Positions 33,628 through 43,020 of a stretch of DNA of 64,000 nt are shown here, piece by piece. The stretch is from Bacteroidaceae bacterium (GTDB taxonomy: Bacteria; Bacteroidota; Bacteroidia; Bacteroidales; Bacteroidaceae): assembly GCA_017633615.1 (NCBI GenBank), contig JAGBPB010000114.1, positions 5,352-69,351 of the forward strand, read 5' to 3'. The notes under the pieces were generated by a model. It was not told where the DNA came from. It ran no database searches and saw only the letters and a list, made by a program, of their open reading frames with translations. Every line of letters starts with the position of its first letter. The stretch's first letter is position 1. A program made the translations under genes and the position numbers.

Positions 33628-35586
33628 TTAGAATTTCTCTCCCTCATCCTCTTCAACCCTGTCCTCCTCTACAACCAGATTGTCTATGATGAAGTTCTGA
33701 CGCTCCATGGTGTTCTTGCCCATATAGAATGAGAGAAGGTCATCCACGGCATCGGTCTTTCTCAGGGTTACCATCTCCAGTCGCATATCGGGGCCGATAA
33801 AGTTCTTGAACTCATCGGGCGATATCTCACCAAGTCCTTTGAATCGGGTTATCTCCGGATTGGGTGAAAGTTTCTCTATGGCCTGGCGGCGTTCCTCATC
33901 ACTATAACAATAGATGGTCTCAAACTCTCCCTTCTCTGTCACAACACCGTCCACATGTCCGGCCGGACCTTTCTTTTTCTTGCGCTTGTTACGTACGCGG
34001 AACAGCGGAGTCTGCAGGATATAGACATGTCCCTTCCTTATCAGCTCAGGGAAGAACTGCAGGAAAAAGGTTATCATAAGCAGACGTATGTGCATGCCGT
34101 CCACATCAGCATCAGTTGCAACGATTATCTTGTTGTAACGCAGGTCATCAAGCCCCTCCTCTATATTCAGGGCTGCCTGCAGCAGGTTGAACTCCTCATT
34201 CTCATAGACCACCTTCTTGGTCAGACCGTAACAGTTCAGAGGCTTACCGCGCAGACTGAATACAGCCTGGGTGTTAACATCACGGCTCTTGGTTATGGAG
34301 CCGCTGGCTGAATCACCCTCAGTAATGAAGATACAGCTCTCCTCCTGACGGTCACCGCGGGCATCGTTCAGATGAATGCGGCAGTCGGCCAGTTTGCGGT
34401 TGTGCAGGTTAGCTTTCTTGGCACGCTCACGTGCCTGCTTTGTTATGCCGGCTATCTCCTTGCGCTCCTTCTCTGACTCCAGTATCTTCTTGAGAATGAC
34501 ATCGGCCACCTCAGGCTCCTTGTGCAGCAAGTCATCAACCTCCTTCTTTATGAAATCACCCACAAACTTGTTGAGTGACACACCACCACCCGGGCTCATG
34601 GTGGTAGAGCCCAGTTTGATCTTGGTCTGACTCTCAAATACCGGCTCCTCAACATTTACCGCAATTGCCGCCACCAGGCCGTTACGTACATCGCCTGACT
34701 CAAAGTTCTTGCCGTAGAACTCCTTGATGGTACGGGCTATGTGCTCCTTGAATGCGCTCTGATGTGTTCCGCCCTGTGATGTGTACTGACCGTTTACGAA
34801 TGAGTAATACTCCTCACCATACTGGTTGGTATGGGTAAAGGCTATCTCAATGTCAGTGCCCTGCAGATGGATTATGGGATAGAGACTCTGTGCGCTCATG
34901 CGCTCGCCCAGCAGGTCCTCAAGTCCGTTACGCGACATGAAACGCTGGCCGTTGTACATTATGGTAAGGCCGGTGTTCAGGTAGGTATAGTTGCGCAGCA
35001 TGGTCTCTATTATGGCCGGGCGAAACTGGTAGCCTGTAAACAGCTGGACATCCGGCTCAAATGTAACCTGGGTTCCGTGTTCATCGGCACTGGGAACAGT
35101 CTCATCTGACTGCAGCTTGCCGCGCTCAAAACGGAGTGTGCGCACCTGACCGTCACGCCAGCTGCTCACCTCAAAGTACAGACTTAGAGCGTTTACAGCC
35201 TTAAGACCCACACCGTTCAGACCAACGCTCTTCTTGAACGCCTTGCTGTCAAACTTACCGCCGGTATTAAGCATACTCACCGCCTCCACGAGCTTGCCCT
35301 GAGGGATACCGCGACCGTAGTCGCGCACAGACACGCGGCCCATATCGGTCAATTCTATGTCGATGCGCTTGCCCGTATTCATACGGAACTCATCCACACT
35401 GTTGTCAATAATCTCCTTGAGCAGCACGTAGATTCCGTCATCAGCCTGCGATCCGTCACCCAGTTTGCCAATGTACATACCTGGACGGTTACGGATATGC
35501 TCCATATCGTCCATGTGAACTATATTGTCCTCATTGTACTGCACTACGGGCGGTCTCTCATCAAATAATTGGTCTGTCTCTGCCAT
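33628..35586 (-). CDS. parE: DNA topoisomerase IV subunit B ParE
   Basis: ATPase subunit of the type II topoisomerase that separates daughter chromosomes. The 652 residues show the GHKL ATPase part ([38 protein letters not shown]) and TOPRIM with [10 protein letters not shown] and DADVDGMHI, ending soon after the TOPRIM/tail region. Length and the pattern [14 protein letters not shown] favour ParE over GyrB. The ParC subunit is not in the window. It begins 20 bp after the GNAT-like gene. Confidence 0.9.
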   Translation of the reverse strand: MAETDQLFDERPPVVQYNEDNIVHMDDMEHIRNRPGMYIGKLGDGSQADDGIYVLLKEIIDNSVDEFRMNTGKRIDIELTDMGRVSVRDYGRGIPQGKLVEAVSMLNTGGKFDSKAFKKSVGLNGVGLKAVNALSLYFEVSSWRDGQVRTLRFERGKLQSDETVPSADEHGTQVTFEPDVQLFTGYQFRPAIIETMLRNYTYLNTGLTIMYNGQRFMSRNGLEDLLGERMSAQSLYPIIHLQGTDIEIAFTHTNQYGEEYYSFVNGQYTSQGGTHQSAFKEHIARTIKEFYGKNFESGDVRNGLVAAIAVNVEEPVFESQTKIKLGSTTMSPGGGVSLNKFVGDFIKKEVDDLLHKEPEVADVILKKILESEKERKEIAGITKQARERAKKANLHNRKLADCRIHLNDARGDRQEESCIFITEGDSASGSITKSRDVNTQAVFSLRGKPLNCYGLTKKVVYENEEFNLLQAALNIEEGLDDLRYNKIIVATDADVDGMHIRLLMITFFLQFFPELIRKGHVYILQTPLFRVRNKRKKKKGPAGHVDGVVTEKGEFETIYCYSDEERRQAIEKLSPNPEITRFKGLGEISPDEFKNFIGPDMRLEMVTLRKTDAVDDLLSFYMGKNTMERQNFIIDNLVVEEDRVEEDEGEKF

Positions 35587-35606
35587 ATATCGTTATTGTT
35601 TCTTAT

Positions 35607-36749
35607 TCAAATCGTCTTGTAAAACACAGCCCTGCGTCTCACTATCTCCACGCCCTTAAAGTAAGACCACTGTGACTGCACCTTGTTGTTGGTCTCCAGT
35701 TCCGGGTTGGTCTCACCGAGAGTGTATCCCAGGCCCGTAGCCGATCCGGTAAGCACCCCGAAAGGGATTGCACTGACGCCCTTGTTCTGATACTCAGGTT
35801 TGACTGCAACAAAGAGCATCTCAAGCACATGTGAGTGTTTTACCTTAAGGGCTTTCACTATGTGCCACCACCCGAACGGGAAAAGACGCCCCTGAGCCTT
35901 ATGCAGGGCCTCTGCTATTGAAGGCATGGTAAGAGCAGCTGCCACCAGTTCATCATTCTTGTCCAGCACAAAAACCGCAAGCCTCTTGTCAAGCAACGGC
36001 AGATAGCGCTTTACAAAATCATCAATCTGCCTGTCTGAGAATGCAGAATATCCGTACAGAGGAGCATAGCACTCATTTACCAGCCGGAACAACTTGTAGG
36101 CATACTTCTTGGCCTCAGCCGTCTTGCTGTGGTCCAGACGGGCCAGATGCAGATCATATCTGTCCATCACTATCTTGCCTAGACGGGCCATCTTTTCCGG
36201 CACGTCATTGTAAGGGATATTACGTTCCACCCATTTGGCCGATGCCTCAAACCCCATCTTTAGCATGTGCTCCGGGTAATACGGATAATTGTAGATGGTG
36301 GCCATTGTGCCCATACGGTCAAAACCCTCAGTAAGCATACCCTCCGGATCAAAATCAGTAAACCCGAAAGGACCTTCCAGGCGGTTCATACCGCGCTCAC
36401 GGCCCCATGCTGCCACAGCATCCAGCATTGCCTCAGTCACCTCTATGTCATCAATGAAATCTATCCATCCGAACCTTACCGTCTTCACCCCCCATACATC
36501 ATTTGCCTTATGGTTGATGATGGCTGCCACGCGCCCAACCGTCTTTCCGTCCTTAAGAGCCAGGAACGGCTGCGCCTCACAGAACTCAAAAGCGGCGTTC
36601 CGGGATGGTGTGAATGAGTTTATGGTATCCCTTATAAGGTCCGGTACAGCATACGGATTACCCTTATACAGATGGACGTTGAACCGGGCAAACCTGCGCA
36701 ATTGACTGCGGGTTTTGACCGGTTCAACAGATATATTATTGACTGACAT
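35607..36749 (-). CDS. GNAT-fold acetyltransferase-like protein
   Basis: A 380-residue protein widespread in Bacteroidetes. The N-terminal half starts FARFNVHLYKGNPYAVPDLI and continues with GRVAAIINHKANDVWG, RLEGPFGFTDFDPEGML and IYNYPYYPEHMLKMGFE. The C-terminal half has a GNAT-like core (DELVAAALTMPSI, LFVAVKPEYQNKGV). Substrate unknown. It is probably the first gene of the run with parE, coaD and ctpA. A perfect 15-bp palindrome (36759-36773) lies just upstream of the start. Confidence 0.7.
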   Translation of the reverse strand: MSVNNISVEPVKTRSQLRRFARFNVHLYKGNPYAVPDLIRDTINSFTPSRNAAFEFCEAQPFLALKDGKTVGRVAAIINHKANDVWGVKTVRFGWIDFIDDIEVTEAMLDAVAAWGRERGMNRLEGPFGFTDFDPEGMLTEGFDRMGTMATIYNYPYYPEHMLKMGFEASAKWVERNIPYNDVPEKMARLGKIVMDRYDLHLARLDHSKTAEAKKYAYKLFRLVNECYAPLYGYSAFSDRQIDDFVKRYLPLLDKRLAVFVLDKNDELVAAALTMPSIAEALHKAQGRLFPFGWWHIVKALKVKHSHVLEMLFVAVKPEYQNKGVSAIPFGVLTGSATGLGYTLGETNPELETNNKVQSQWSYFKGVEIVRRRAVFYKTI

Positions 36750-36758
36750 CTTATCCTC

Positions 36759-36773
36759 CTGAATTCAATTCAG
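36759..36773. promoter_or_regulatory. Perfect palindrome before the GNAT-parE run
   Basis: CTGAATT-C-AATTCAG, a 7-1-7 inverted repeat 10 bp before the ATG at 36749. It could be a repressor site; no cognate regulator is evident. Confidence 0.35.
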
Positions 36774-36840
36774 CGAAGATAACAAAAATTACCGCAGGCA
36801 GTTTCATCACTGCTGCTAAAGTTATTAACGGATTGGCTTG

Positions 36841-37200
36841 TTATTTGCCTTTTTCTATCTGCTCAATGAGTCCCTTAAGCTCTTCAACAGATATTTTCTC
36901 CTCCTGAACCAGAGCTGATACGGCACTAAGATAGGAATTGTTGAAACACTTGCCGATAAGAGATGCAACAGACATATCATTATACTCCTTGCGGCTCATG
37001 AGCGGGTAATACTTAAAAGATCCGCTGAATGAGTCATGGCTCAGATATCCGTTTGACTCAAGCGTACGGACTTGGGTGGACAAGGTGTTAAAATGAGGCT
37101 TGGGATCAACATACAGATCCTGCAGTTCCTTGACGAACAGCGGTCCCTTATCCCAGAACCAGTTCATGATAATCTCCTCTTTCTTGGTGAGTCTCTTCAT
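36841..37200 (-). CDS. BlaI/MecI/CopY-family transcriptional repressor
   Basis: A 119-residue winged-helix regulator: LTKKEEIIMNWFWDKGPLFV, TLSTQVRTLESNGYLSHDS and the C-terminal dimerisation helices match the family. BlaI-type repressors bind TACA/TGTA dyads and are inactivated by cleavage when a BlaR1/MecR1 sensor is present. No sensor gene or beta-lactamase lies in the window, so it is an orphan here. The dyad at 37202-37216, directly in front of its ATG, suggests autorepression. Confidence 0.88.
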   Translation of the reverse strand: MKRLTKKEEIIMNWFWDKGPLFVKELQDLYVDPKPHFNTLSTQVRTLESNGYLSHDSFSGSFKYYPLMSRKEYNDMSVASLIGKCFNNSYLSAVSALVQEEKISVEELKGLIEQIEKGK

Positions 37201-37201
37201 A

Positions 37202-37216
37202 TTACAACGATTGTAA
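37202..37216. promoter_or_regulatory. Probable BlaI-type operator
   Basis: TTACAA-CGA-TTGTAA, a 6-3-6 dyad containing the TACA...TGTA pattern of BlaI/MecI operators, two bases upstream of the repressor ATG. The embedded octamer ACGATTGT recurs inverted at 37266-37273. Confidence 0.6.
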
Positions 37217-37225
37217 GTTTTCTTG

Positions 37226-37233
37226 CAAACATA
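37226..37233 (-). promoter_or_regulatory. Candidate -7 box of the BlaI-type gene
   Basis: TATGTTTG on the minus strand, 25 bp before the ATG. A TTTG (37250-37253) lies 16 bp further upstream, a slightly short spacer. The operator dyad falls at or just after the expected start of transcription. Confidence 0.5.
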
Positions 37234-37313
37234 ATAACCATTTCGGCTGCAAAATTAAAACGAAAAACAATCGTTTCAAAGTGAATTAACTAAAATATTT
37301 CGTGAAAAACCTT

Positions 37314-37347
37314 AAAAACAAAAAAAATCCATTCGTTGAGAATGGAT
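37314..37347 (-). terminator. Terminator of the tRNA gene
   Basis: On the minus strand ATCCATT (37341-37347) pairs with AATGGAT (37327-37333) across a 7-nt loop, followed by a long T-rich run (37314-37327). It begins three bases after the tRNA 3' end. Confidence 0.8.
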
Positions 37348-37349
37348 TG

Positions 37350-37423
37350 TGGGCCATCTAGGGCTTGAACCTAGGACCTCCAGATTATGAGTCTGTTGCT
37401 CTAACCAACTGAGCTAAAAGCCC
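37350..37423 (-). tRNA. tRNA with anticodon CAU (most likely elongator tRNA-Met)
   Basis: 74 nt fold as a cloverleaf on the minus strand. The acceptor is GGGCTTT/ATGGCCC with one T-T mismatch, the D arm GCTC...GAGC, the anticodon loop CTCATAA, and the T arm CTAGG-TTCAAGC-CCTAG. CCA is not encoded. The anticodon CAU also serves tRNA-Ile2 after lysidine modification; the ACAGA/TCTGG anticodon stem does not settle this. Confidence 0.92.
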
Positions 37424-37466
37424 GGAGAAAGAATTACAGCCCTCAGGCTGATCATTCATTCGGGTG

Positions 37467-37497
37467 CAAAAGTACTCCATTAACCCGAATTAGCAAA
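37467..37497 (-). promoter_or_regulatory. Promoter of the tRNA gene
   Basis: Minus-strand TTTG (37494-37497), 19-bp spacer, then TACTTTTG (37467-37474): a full match to the Bacteroidetes promoter. It lies 43 bp before the tRNA 5' end. Confidence 0.65.
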
Positions 37498-37537
37498 GTT
37501 TTGAAGCAAAAAATTCCTTTTGCCCGCGTATCTTGAT

Positions 37538-37545
37538 TACTTTTG
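37538..37545 (+). promoter_or_regulatory. Candidate -7 box for ribF
   Basis: TACTTTTG, an exact TAnnTTTG match 25 bp before the ribF ATG at 37571. A TTTG at 37519-37522 is 15 bp upstream, a short spacer. Confidence 0.45.
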
Positions 37546-37570
37546 TATCCTGAACGATTTATCAGACTCC

Positions 37571-38488
37571 ATGACCATACCCCAACCCGAAAGCGGGAAA
37601 TACGCTGCAACGATAGGATTCTTTGACGGAGTCCACCGCGGACATGTGCAGTTACTGGACCACCTTAAGGATATTACACGTGAACGTGGTCTCAAGAGTA
37701 TGGCCGTTACCTTTGTGGAACATCCTCGTCAGATTCTGCAGTCAGACTACCGCCCCAGACTTCTTCTTGACCCGGACAGCAAGATAAGTAAGATAAGCAG
37801 TACCGGCATTGACCTGTGCCTGCCGCTGCACTTCACATCAGAGCTTGCCCAGATGGATGCCCGCAGTTTCATGCAATCATTCCTGCAGGGAAAACTTAAC
37901 GTCACAACCCTGCTGGTAGGACATGATCACCATTTCGGTCATGAGAAAGGCACTACAATAACTGACTACCGCCGCATAGGTGATGAAATAGGCATTGAAG
38001 TAATAGGTTCCACCGCCCTTTTGTATGAAGGCATTCCCATAAGCAGTTCCAGAATACGTCGTGAACTCTCCGCCGGAAATATTAAGGATGCCAATGAAAT
38101 GCTCGGCTACCGGTACTCAATAAGCGGAACAGTCATTCACGGCCTGCAGAACGGGCGTAAGATGGGATTCCCCACTGCGAACCTGGGGCCTTACTGCGAG
38201 TTCATGCAGATTCCTGCCGACGGCGTCTACTCCGCATTTGCAACTGTTGACAGCGAGACCTGGCCAGCAATGGTCAACATAGGCTACCGACCCACGTTTG
38301 AGGGTAAGGCACGCACTATTGAGGCCCACCTGCTGGGATTTGACCGTGACATCTATTTCCACCCTCTAACACTCGAGTTTGTGGATTACATCAGGGCTGA
38401 ACGCAGATTCAGTTCTCCCCAGGAACTGGCAGCACAACTGGAGGCCGACCGCAACAGAATAATGGAAACAATTAATCGTAAAAAATAA
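37571..38488 (+). CDS. ribF: Bifunctional riboflavin kinase/FAD synthetase RibF
   Basis: Makes FMN and then FAD from riboflavin. From ATG 37571 it has 305 residues. The N-terminal FAD synthetase domain has ATIGFFDGVHRGH and GHDHHFGHEK and ends with ISSSRIRRELSAG. The C-terminal flavokinase domain has GRKMGFPTANLGPY, PADGVYSAFA, NIGYRPTFEG and EAHLLGFDRDIY. The start is preferred over 37520 because the promoter-like box lies between them. It is followed five bases later by a CPBP protease gene. Confidence 0.94.
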   Translation: MTIPQPESGKYAATIGFFDGVHRGHVQLLDHLKDITRERGLKSMAVTFVEHPRQILQSDYRPRLLLDPDSKISKISSTGIDLCLPLHFTSELAQMDARSFMQSFLQGKLNVTTLLVGHDHHFGHEKGTTITDYRRIGDEIGIEVIGSTALLYEGIPISSSRIRRELSAGNIKDANEMLGYRYSISGTVIHGLQNGRKMGFPTANLGPYCEFMQIPADGVYSAFATVDSETWPAMVNIGYRPTFEGKARTIEAHLLGFDRDIYFHPLTLEFVDYIRAERRFSSPQELAAQLEADRNRIMETINRKK

Positions 38489-38493
38489 AGAAT

Positions 38494-39291
38494 ATGGCTA
38501 AGATTAAAAAGACTCTCATTTCTTTGGGAATCTATTTAGGATTACAGATAACTGTAATTATTCCCTTTGCAATAGTAGCAGCAGCCCGCAATCAGAATTA
38601 TCTGGATATAGTTGCACCGGCACTTCTTATAGCTGACGCAGCTGTCATTCTTGTTCTCTGGGCCATCAAATATTACAAGTTCAAAGAACTGGTCAAGAGT
38701 GTCCCGCCACGGGTACTGCTGCTATCTCTCGTATTGGGGTTTGCCACATTCTATGCCATAGACATTCTATCTATTCCATTCAATCTGCCAGATATAATGG
38801 GTGATACATTTGCCGCCATGACAAAATCATTCACAGGATTACTGGTTATATGTATAGTAGGTCCGGTTATGGAAGAGATACTGATGCGCCGTATTATTCT
38901 TACCGAGATAAGTGAAGCTACCGGAAAGAAATGGATTGGCATTATCGTTTCCGCAGCCATCTTCTCAATAATTCACGGTAACCCCATACAGATGTTCTTT
39001 GCTATGCCCGCAGGAATTCTGCTTGGTTGGCTCTATTGCCGTACAGGCAGTCTTCTGGTACCCATTTGTGTTCATATAATGAACAACACCGTCTCTTTCA
39101 TAACAATGAAATTCGGTGATAATGACAGCACAATGGAGTTTTCAGACAAATGGACTATGGTTCAGCTGGTCCTGTGCCTGGTAGTAGCTGTAGCTCTGAT
39201 TATCTGGATGGTAACCTACTACTCCAGATTACAGAGCGATAGTAGTACCGGTGAGCCTGTCGAGAGCATCGGCACTGGTAATCAGGACTGA
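38494..39291 (+). CDS. CPBP-family intramembrane metalloprotease
   Basis: A 265-residue protein with about seven to eight membrane segments. The CPBP/Rce1 motif 1 is MEEILMRR (E127, E128, R132) and further conserved His lie in SIIHGN (H161) and VHIMNN (H194). CPBP proteins include CAAX-type proteases and putative bacteriocin-immunity proteins; the substrate here is unknown. It follows ribF by five bases. Its last 63 bases overlap argB on the opposite strand, so its polar tail (SDSSTGEPVESIGTGNQD) is antisense to the end of argB. Confidence 0.85.
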   Translation: MAKIKKTLISLGIYLGLQITVIIPFAIVAAARNQNYLDIVAPALLIADAAVILVLWAIKYYKFKELVKSVPPRVLLLSLVLGFATFYAIDILSIPFNLPDIMGDTFAAMTKSFTGLLVICIVGPVMEEILMRRIILTEISEATGKKWIGIIVSAAIFSIIHGNPIQMFFAMPAGILLGWLYCRTGSLLVPICVHIMNNTVSFITMKFGDNDSTMEFSDKWTMVQLVLCLVVAVALIIWMVTYYSRLQSDSSTGEPVESIGTGNQD

Positions 39292-40002
39292 CGATACGCC
39301 GGCCTGCAGGGCGCCGAATGCGTTCTGGATCTTGGGAATCATTCCGCCGCTTATAGTGCCGTCCTGCACCAGACGCGGGAAATCGTAATATGAAATGTAG
39401 GGTATTACGCTGTTGTTATCATCCTCATGCAACAGTACGCCCGGTTTCTCAAAGCAGAATATAAGAGTAACCTTGAAAAGTGAGGCAAGGGCCTTGGCAG
39501 CCTCACCAGCTATGGTATCGGCATTGGTATTGAGCAACTGGCCCTTACCGTCATGGGTGAGCGGAGCCAGCACCGGAACGATGCCCTGCTCTATCAGACT
39601 GCCCAGGAACTCTGCGTTCACAGACTTGACATCGCCCACAAAACCGTAGTCAATATCCTTGACCGGACGCTTGTCAGAGCACATCACATTGCAGTCAGTA
39701 CCGGAAAGACCTATTGCGTTGATGCCGCGAGCCTGCAGCTTGGCCACGATATTCTTGTTTACCAGTCCGCCATAGACCATAGTCACCACATCAAGCATAT
39801 CGGCATCAGTGATACGGCGTCCGTCAACCATCTTGCTCTCTATACCGAGGCGTGCTGCCATAGCGGTTGCTGACCGGCCTCCGCCGTGTACCAGAAGCTT
39901 GTTACCCGGTATGGCTTCAAAGTCAGAGAGCAGACGCTCCAACGTATCAGGCTGCTCTACGATCTTGCCTCCCACTTTTACTATGACAAGTGACTGTTTC
40001 AT
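39229..40002 (-). CDS. argB: Acetylglutamate kinase ArgB
   Basis: Phosphorylates N-acetylglutamate in arginine synthesis. The 257 residues have the amino-acid-kinase fold: VIVKVGGKIVE, LLVHGGGRSATAMAARLG, LVNKNIVAKLQ, IPVL-like GIVPVLAPLTHD, LLNTNADTIAGEAAKAL and SGGMIPKIQNAFGALQAGVS. Last gene of topA-aroK-argB, six bases after aroK. Its 3' end overlaps the convergent CPBP gene. Confidence 0.93.
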   Translation of the reverse strand: MKQSLVIVKVGGKIVEQPDTLERLLSDFEAIPGNKLLVHGGGRSATAMAARLGIESKMVDGRRITDADMLDVVTMVYGGLVNKNIVAKLQARGINAIGLSGTDCNVMCSDKRPVKDIDYGFVGDVKSVNAEFLGSLIEQGIVPVLAPLTHDGKGQLLNTNADTIAGEAAKALASLFKVTLIFCFEKPGVLLHEDDNNSVIPYISYYDFPRLVQDGTISGGMIPKIQNAFGALQAGVSSVLITSADALDRLTGTTIAL

Positions 40003-40008
40003 ATATGG

Positions 40009-40545
40009 TCAATCTATTTTCAGGTTCAACAGTTTCTCTATATATAGGACGGTTTCTGATATCTGGTCACGCGATTCCAGACGGTCACCCGGACAAATGT
40101 ATGCGGCCTTGAGGTATCCCGGTTCACGCCTTGCGGTCTCCTTCTCTATAAAATCCTCCAATTCCGGATCACTCTTGCCTGCTATAAGAGGCCTTGTGGC
40201 ACTTGCAGCCTTGAGGCGACGGAACAGGGTAGCATTATCACATTTGAGATAGACAGTCTGCCCCTGTTCCAGCATATAATCCATGTTATCACCTATAAGA
40301 GGCGTTGAGCCGCCGCAAGATACTATCACGTTGTCAAACTCGCCCACCTCACGCAACAGACGGCTCTCAATCTCGCGGAACCCCTGCTCACCCTTGGTGG
40401 CGAATATCTGACTTACGCTCTTCATATACCTGCGCTCTATATATTGGTCCAGGTCTATGAAAGAGACTTCCAAATCCTTAGCCAAGGCCTTGCCGAGGGT
40501 AGTCTTGCCTGCCCCCATAAAGCCCATAAGGAATACCCGTATCAT
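40009..40545 (-). CDS. aroK: Shikimate kinase AroK
   Basis: Phosphorylates shikimate for aromatic amino-acid synthesis. The 178 residues show the P-loop GFMGAGKTTLGKALA, the shikimate-binding FIDLDQYIERR and EQGFREIESRLL, SCGGSTPL, and the lid region ATRPLIAG. Eight bases after topA and six before argB. Confidence 0.93.
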   Translation of the reverse strand: MIRVFLMGFMGAGKTTLGKALAKDLEVSFIDLDQYIERRYMKSVSQIFATKGEQGFREIESRLLREVGEFDNVIVSCGGSTPLIGDNMDYMLEQGQTVYLKCDNATLFRRLKAASATRPLIAGKSDPELEDFIEKETARREPGYLKAAYICPGDRLESRDQISETVLYIEKLLNLKID

Positions 40546-40553
40546 TGCCGGAA

Positions 40554-42896
40554 TCAGCTGTTCTTGGTCTTGAAAATCCTGCGCTTGGGAGCTGAACCGG
40601 TCTTCTCAATCTGACGTTTGATAATATCCTGACACTCCTTCTCAGTTAGAGTTGTAGGATCAACGTTCTTGGGAATCTTATAGTTGCTTCCCTGATATGC
40701 TATATAAGCACCGTAACGTCCGTTCATAATCTCCATATCAGGATTGTCCGGGAAAGCCTTGAGAACCTTCTTTGACTCAGACTCATGCTTGTTCTGAATC
40801 ATCCTGACAGCCTCCTCAAGTGTGATGGTCAGAGGATCTGCCACACCGTTCAGCGATACATAGAATTTGTCATGACGGATGTAAGGACCGTATCGGCCGG
40901 TACCTACGCTTACAGTGCAACCCTCATACTCACCAAGTGTGCGCGGCAGGCGGAACAGTTCAAGAGCCTCATCCAGAGTGATGTTCTCAATGGTCTGGCC
41001 CTTCTTCATCTGTGCAAAACGCGGCTTCTCCTCATCATCGGCACTGCCTATCTGTACAATAGGACCATAACGGCCTATCTTTACTGACACAGGCTTACCT
41101 GATATGGGATCAGTACCAAGGATGCGCTCACCGACCTTATGCTCGTTCTTGAGGGTCATCGCGCTGTTTACTGCCGGGCTGAACTTATCATAGAATGTGC
41201 TGATAACGTTTTTCCACTGCTTGTCGCCCTCAGCTATATCATCAAACTCCTTCTCCACCTGGGCGGTGAAGTTGTAGTTCATGATGTCAGGGAAATACTC
41301 GATAAGGAAATCATTCACAACCATACCTATATCGGTAGGAACAAGCTTTGATTTCTCTGAACCGTAGACCTCTGTTATGGTCTGCTCCTTGATTTTACCG
41401 TTCTCAAGGCGCAGCATATCGCACTCACGCTTGCTGCCCTCAATATCTTCACGCAGCACATACTCACGCTGCTGGATTGTTCCGATAGTAGGAGCGTATG
41501 TTGAAGGACGGCCTATGCCCAGTTCCTCCATCTTGTGCACCAGAGCAGCCTCATTGAAACGCTGCGGATGCTGGGTAAATCTCTCAAAGGCCGATATCTG
41601 GCTGAACTCCAGACTCTGTCCCTTCTTGAATTCGGGGAGTCCCTGAACATCCTGTGACTCTGTTGAATCATCATCACGGGTCTCACGGTAAACCTTGAGG
41701 AAACCGTCAAACTTTACAGTCTCACCTGATACGGTGAACTCACCGTCTATCTGGGAAGATATTATTGATACTGTTGTCTTCTCAATCTCAGCATCGGCCA
41801 TCTGTGATGCTATGGTACGCTTCCAAATCAACTCATACAGACGCTTCTCAGGAGCGGTTCCGTCAATGGACTGGTTTTCCATATAGGTAGGGCGGATAGC
41901 CTCATGAGCCTCCTGTGCACCCTTGGCCTTCTGTGTATACTGACGGCTCTTTACATACTCATCGCCCATGGACTCACCAATCACCTTGCGGCATGAGTCA
42001 ATGCAAAGGGTTGACAGGTTAACCGAGTCTGTACGCATATAGGTAATCTTACCGGACTCATACAGACGCTGTGCAAGCATCATGGTCTGCATAACGGTAA
42101 AGCCGAACTTACGGGTAGCCTCCTGCTGCATAGTTGATGTAGTGAAGGGAGGAGCAGGAATCTTGCGTATGGGTTTGGTTGATATGTCACTCACCTTGAA
42201 CTGTGCTTTCCTGCACTTCTCAAGGAAAGCGTAAGCCTCATCCTTAGTCTTGAAACGCTCGCTGTAATCAGCACGGATATCATGCTCTGTACCTGATATA
42301 TTCAGTTTGAAGATAGCCACCACCCTGTATGAAGCCTCGGGAACAAACTCCTTTATCTCACGCTCGCGCTCCACGATAAGACGTACAGCCACTGACTGTA
42401 CACGTCCGGCAGAGAGTGACGGTTTGACCTTACGCCACAGGATGGGTGAAAGTTTGAAGCCCACAATACGATCAAGCACGCGACGGGCCTGCTGAGCATA
42501 AACCAGATTGGTGTCAATGTCACGCGGAGTCTCTATAGCGTGCAGTATGGCGTTCTTGGTAATCTCATGGAACACAATACGCTTGGTCTTTTCAGGTTTG
42601 AGTCCCAGAGTCTCAAACAGATGCCAGCTTATGGCCTCTCCCTCGCGGTCCTCATCAGATGCCAGCCATACCATTTCAGCCTTCTTGGCTGCCTCCTTCA
42701 GTTCACTTACAACCTTCTTCTTATCAGAAGGTATCTCATATATGGGTTCAAACGTGTCAATATTGATACTTAGGTCTTTCTTCTTCAGGTCACAGATATG
42801 TCCGTAACTAGACATAACCTTATAGTCAGAACCTAAAAACTTCTCAATTGTCTTGGCCTTGGCCGGAGACTCAACAATAACCAGATTCTTCTGCAT
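40554..42896 (-). CDS. topA: DNA topoisomerase I TopA
   Basis: Type IA topoisomerase that relaxes negative supercoils. The 780 residues start with TOPRIM (VIVESPAKAKTIEKFLG, ASDEDREGEAISWHL). The catalytic block is ITYMRTDSVNLS with the active tyrosine, and HEAIRPTYM and LGIGRPSTYAPT follow. The C-terminus has DNA-binding repeats with GRYGPIV, GRYGPYIRHD and GRYGAYIAY rather than four-Cys zinc fingers, as in other Bacteroidetes. It heads topA-aroK-argB and has a good promoter upstream. Confidence 0.95.
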   Translation of the reverse strand: MQKNLVIVESPAKAKTIEKFLGSDYKVMSSYGHICDLKKKDLSINIDTFEPIYEIPSDKKKVVSELKEAAKKAEMVWLASDEDREGEAISWHLFETLGLKPEKTKRIVFHEITKNAILHAIETPRDIDTNLVYAQQARRVLDRIVGFKLSPILWRKVKPSLSAGRVQSVAVRLIVEREREIKEFVPEASYRVVAIFKLNISGTEHDIRADYSERFKTKDEAYAFLEKCRKAQFKVSDISTKPIRKIPAPPFTTSTMQQEATRKFGFTVMQTMMLAQRLYESGKITYMRTDSVNLSTLCIDSCRKVIGESMGDEYVKSRQYTQKAKGAQEAHEAIRPTYMENQSIDGTAPEKRLYELIWKRTIASQMADAEIEKTTVSIISSQIDGEFTVSGETVKFDGFLKVYRETRDDDSTESQDVQGLPEFKKGQSLEFSQISAFERFTQHPQRFNEAALVHKMEELGIGRPSTYAPTIGTIQQREYVLREDIEGSKRECDMLRLENGKIKEQTITEVYGSEKSKLVPTDIGMVVNDFLIEYFPDIMNYNFTAQVEKEFDDIAEGDKQWKNVISTFYDKFSPAVNSAMTLKNEHKVGERILGTDPISGKPVSVKIGRYGPIVQIGSADDEEKPRFAQMKKGQTIENITLDEALELFRLPRTLGEYEGCTVSVGTGRYGPYIRHDKFYVSLNGVADPLTITLEEAVRMIQNKHESESKKVLKAFPDNPDMEIMNGRYGAYIAYQGSNYKIPKNVDPTTLTEKECQDIIKRQIEKTGSAPKRRIFKTKNS

Positions 42897-42927
42897 GATA
42901 TTTTATATTTGGTGCCCTAAGGCGCGG

Positions 42928-42957
42928 CAAAAGTAGAATAAAAAATAGAGAAACAAA
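42928..42957 (-). promoter_or_regulatory. Promoter of topA-aroK-argB
   Basis: Minus-strand TTTG (42954-42957), 18-bp spacer, TACTTTTG (42928-42935), 31 bp before the topA ATG. Confidence 0.6.
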
Positions 42958-42994
42958 AGGTGGACAGATATAAAAAATATTGTCTGTCCACCTT
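42957..42994 (-). terminator. Terminator of the Gate-ybeY-TPR-barrel operon
   Basis: Perfect 12-bp stem AAGGTGGACAGA / TCTGTCCACCTT (42957-42968 with 42983-42994), followed on the minus strand by a T-rich stretch. It begins 26 bp after the barrel-gene stop and touches the topA promoter. Confidence 0.8.
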
Positions 42995-43020
42995 ATTAAT
43001 TATAAATTAATAAAAAAGAA

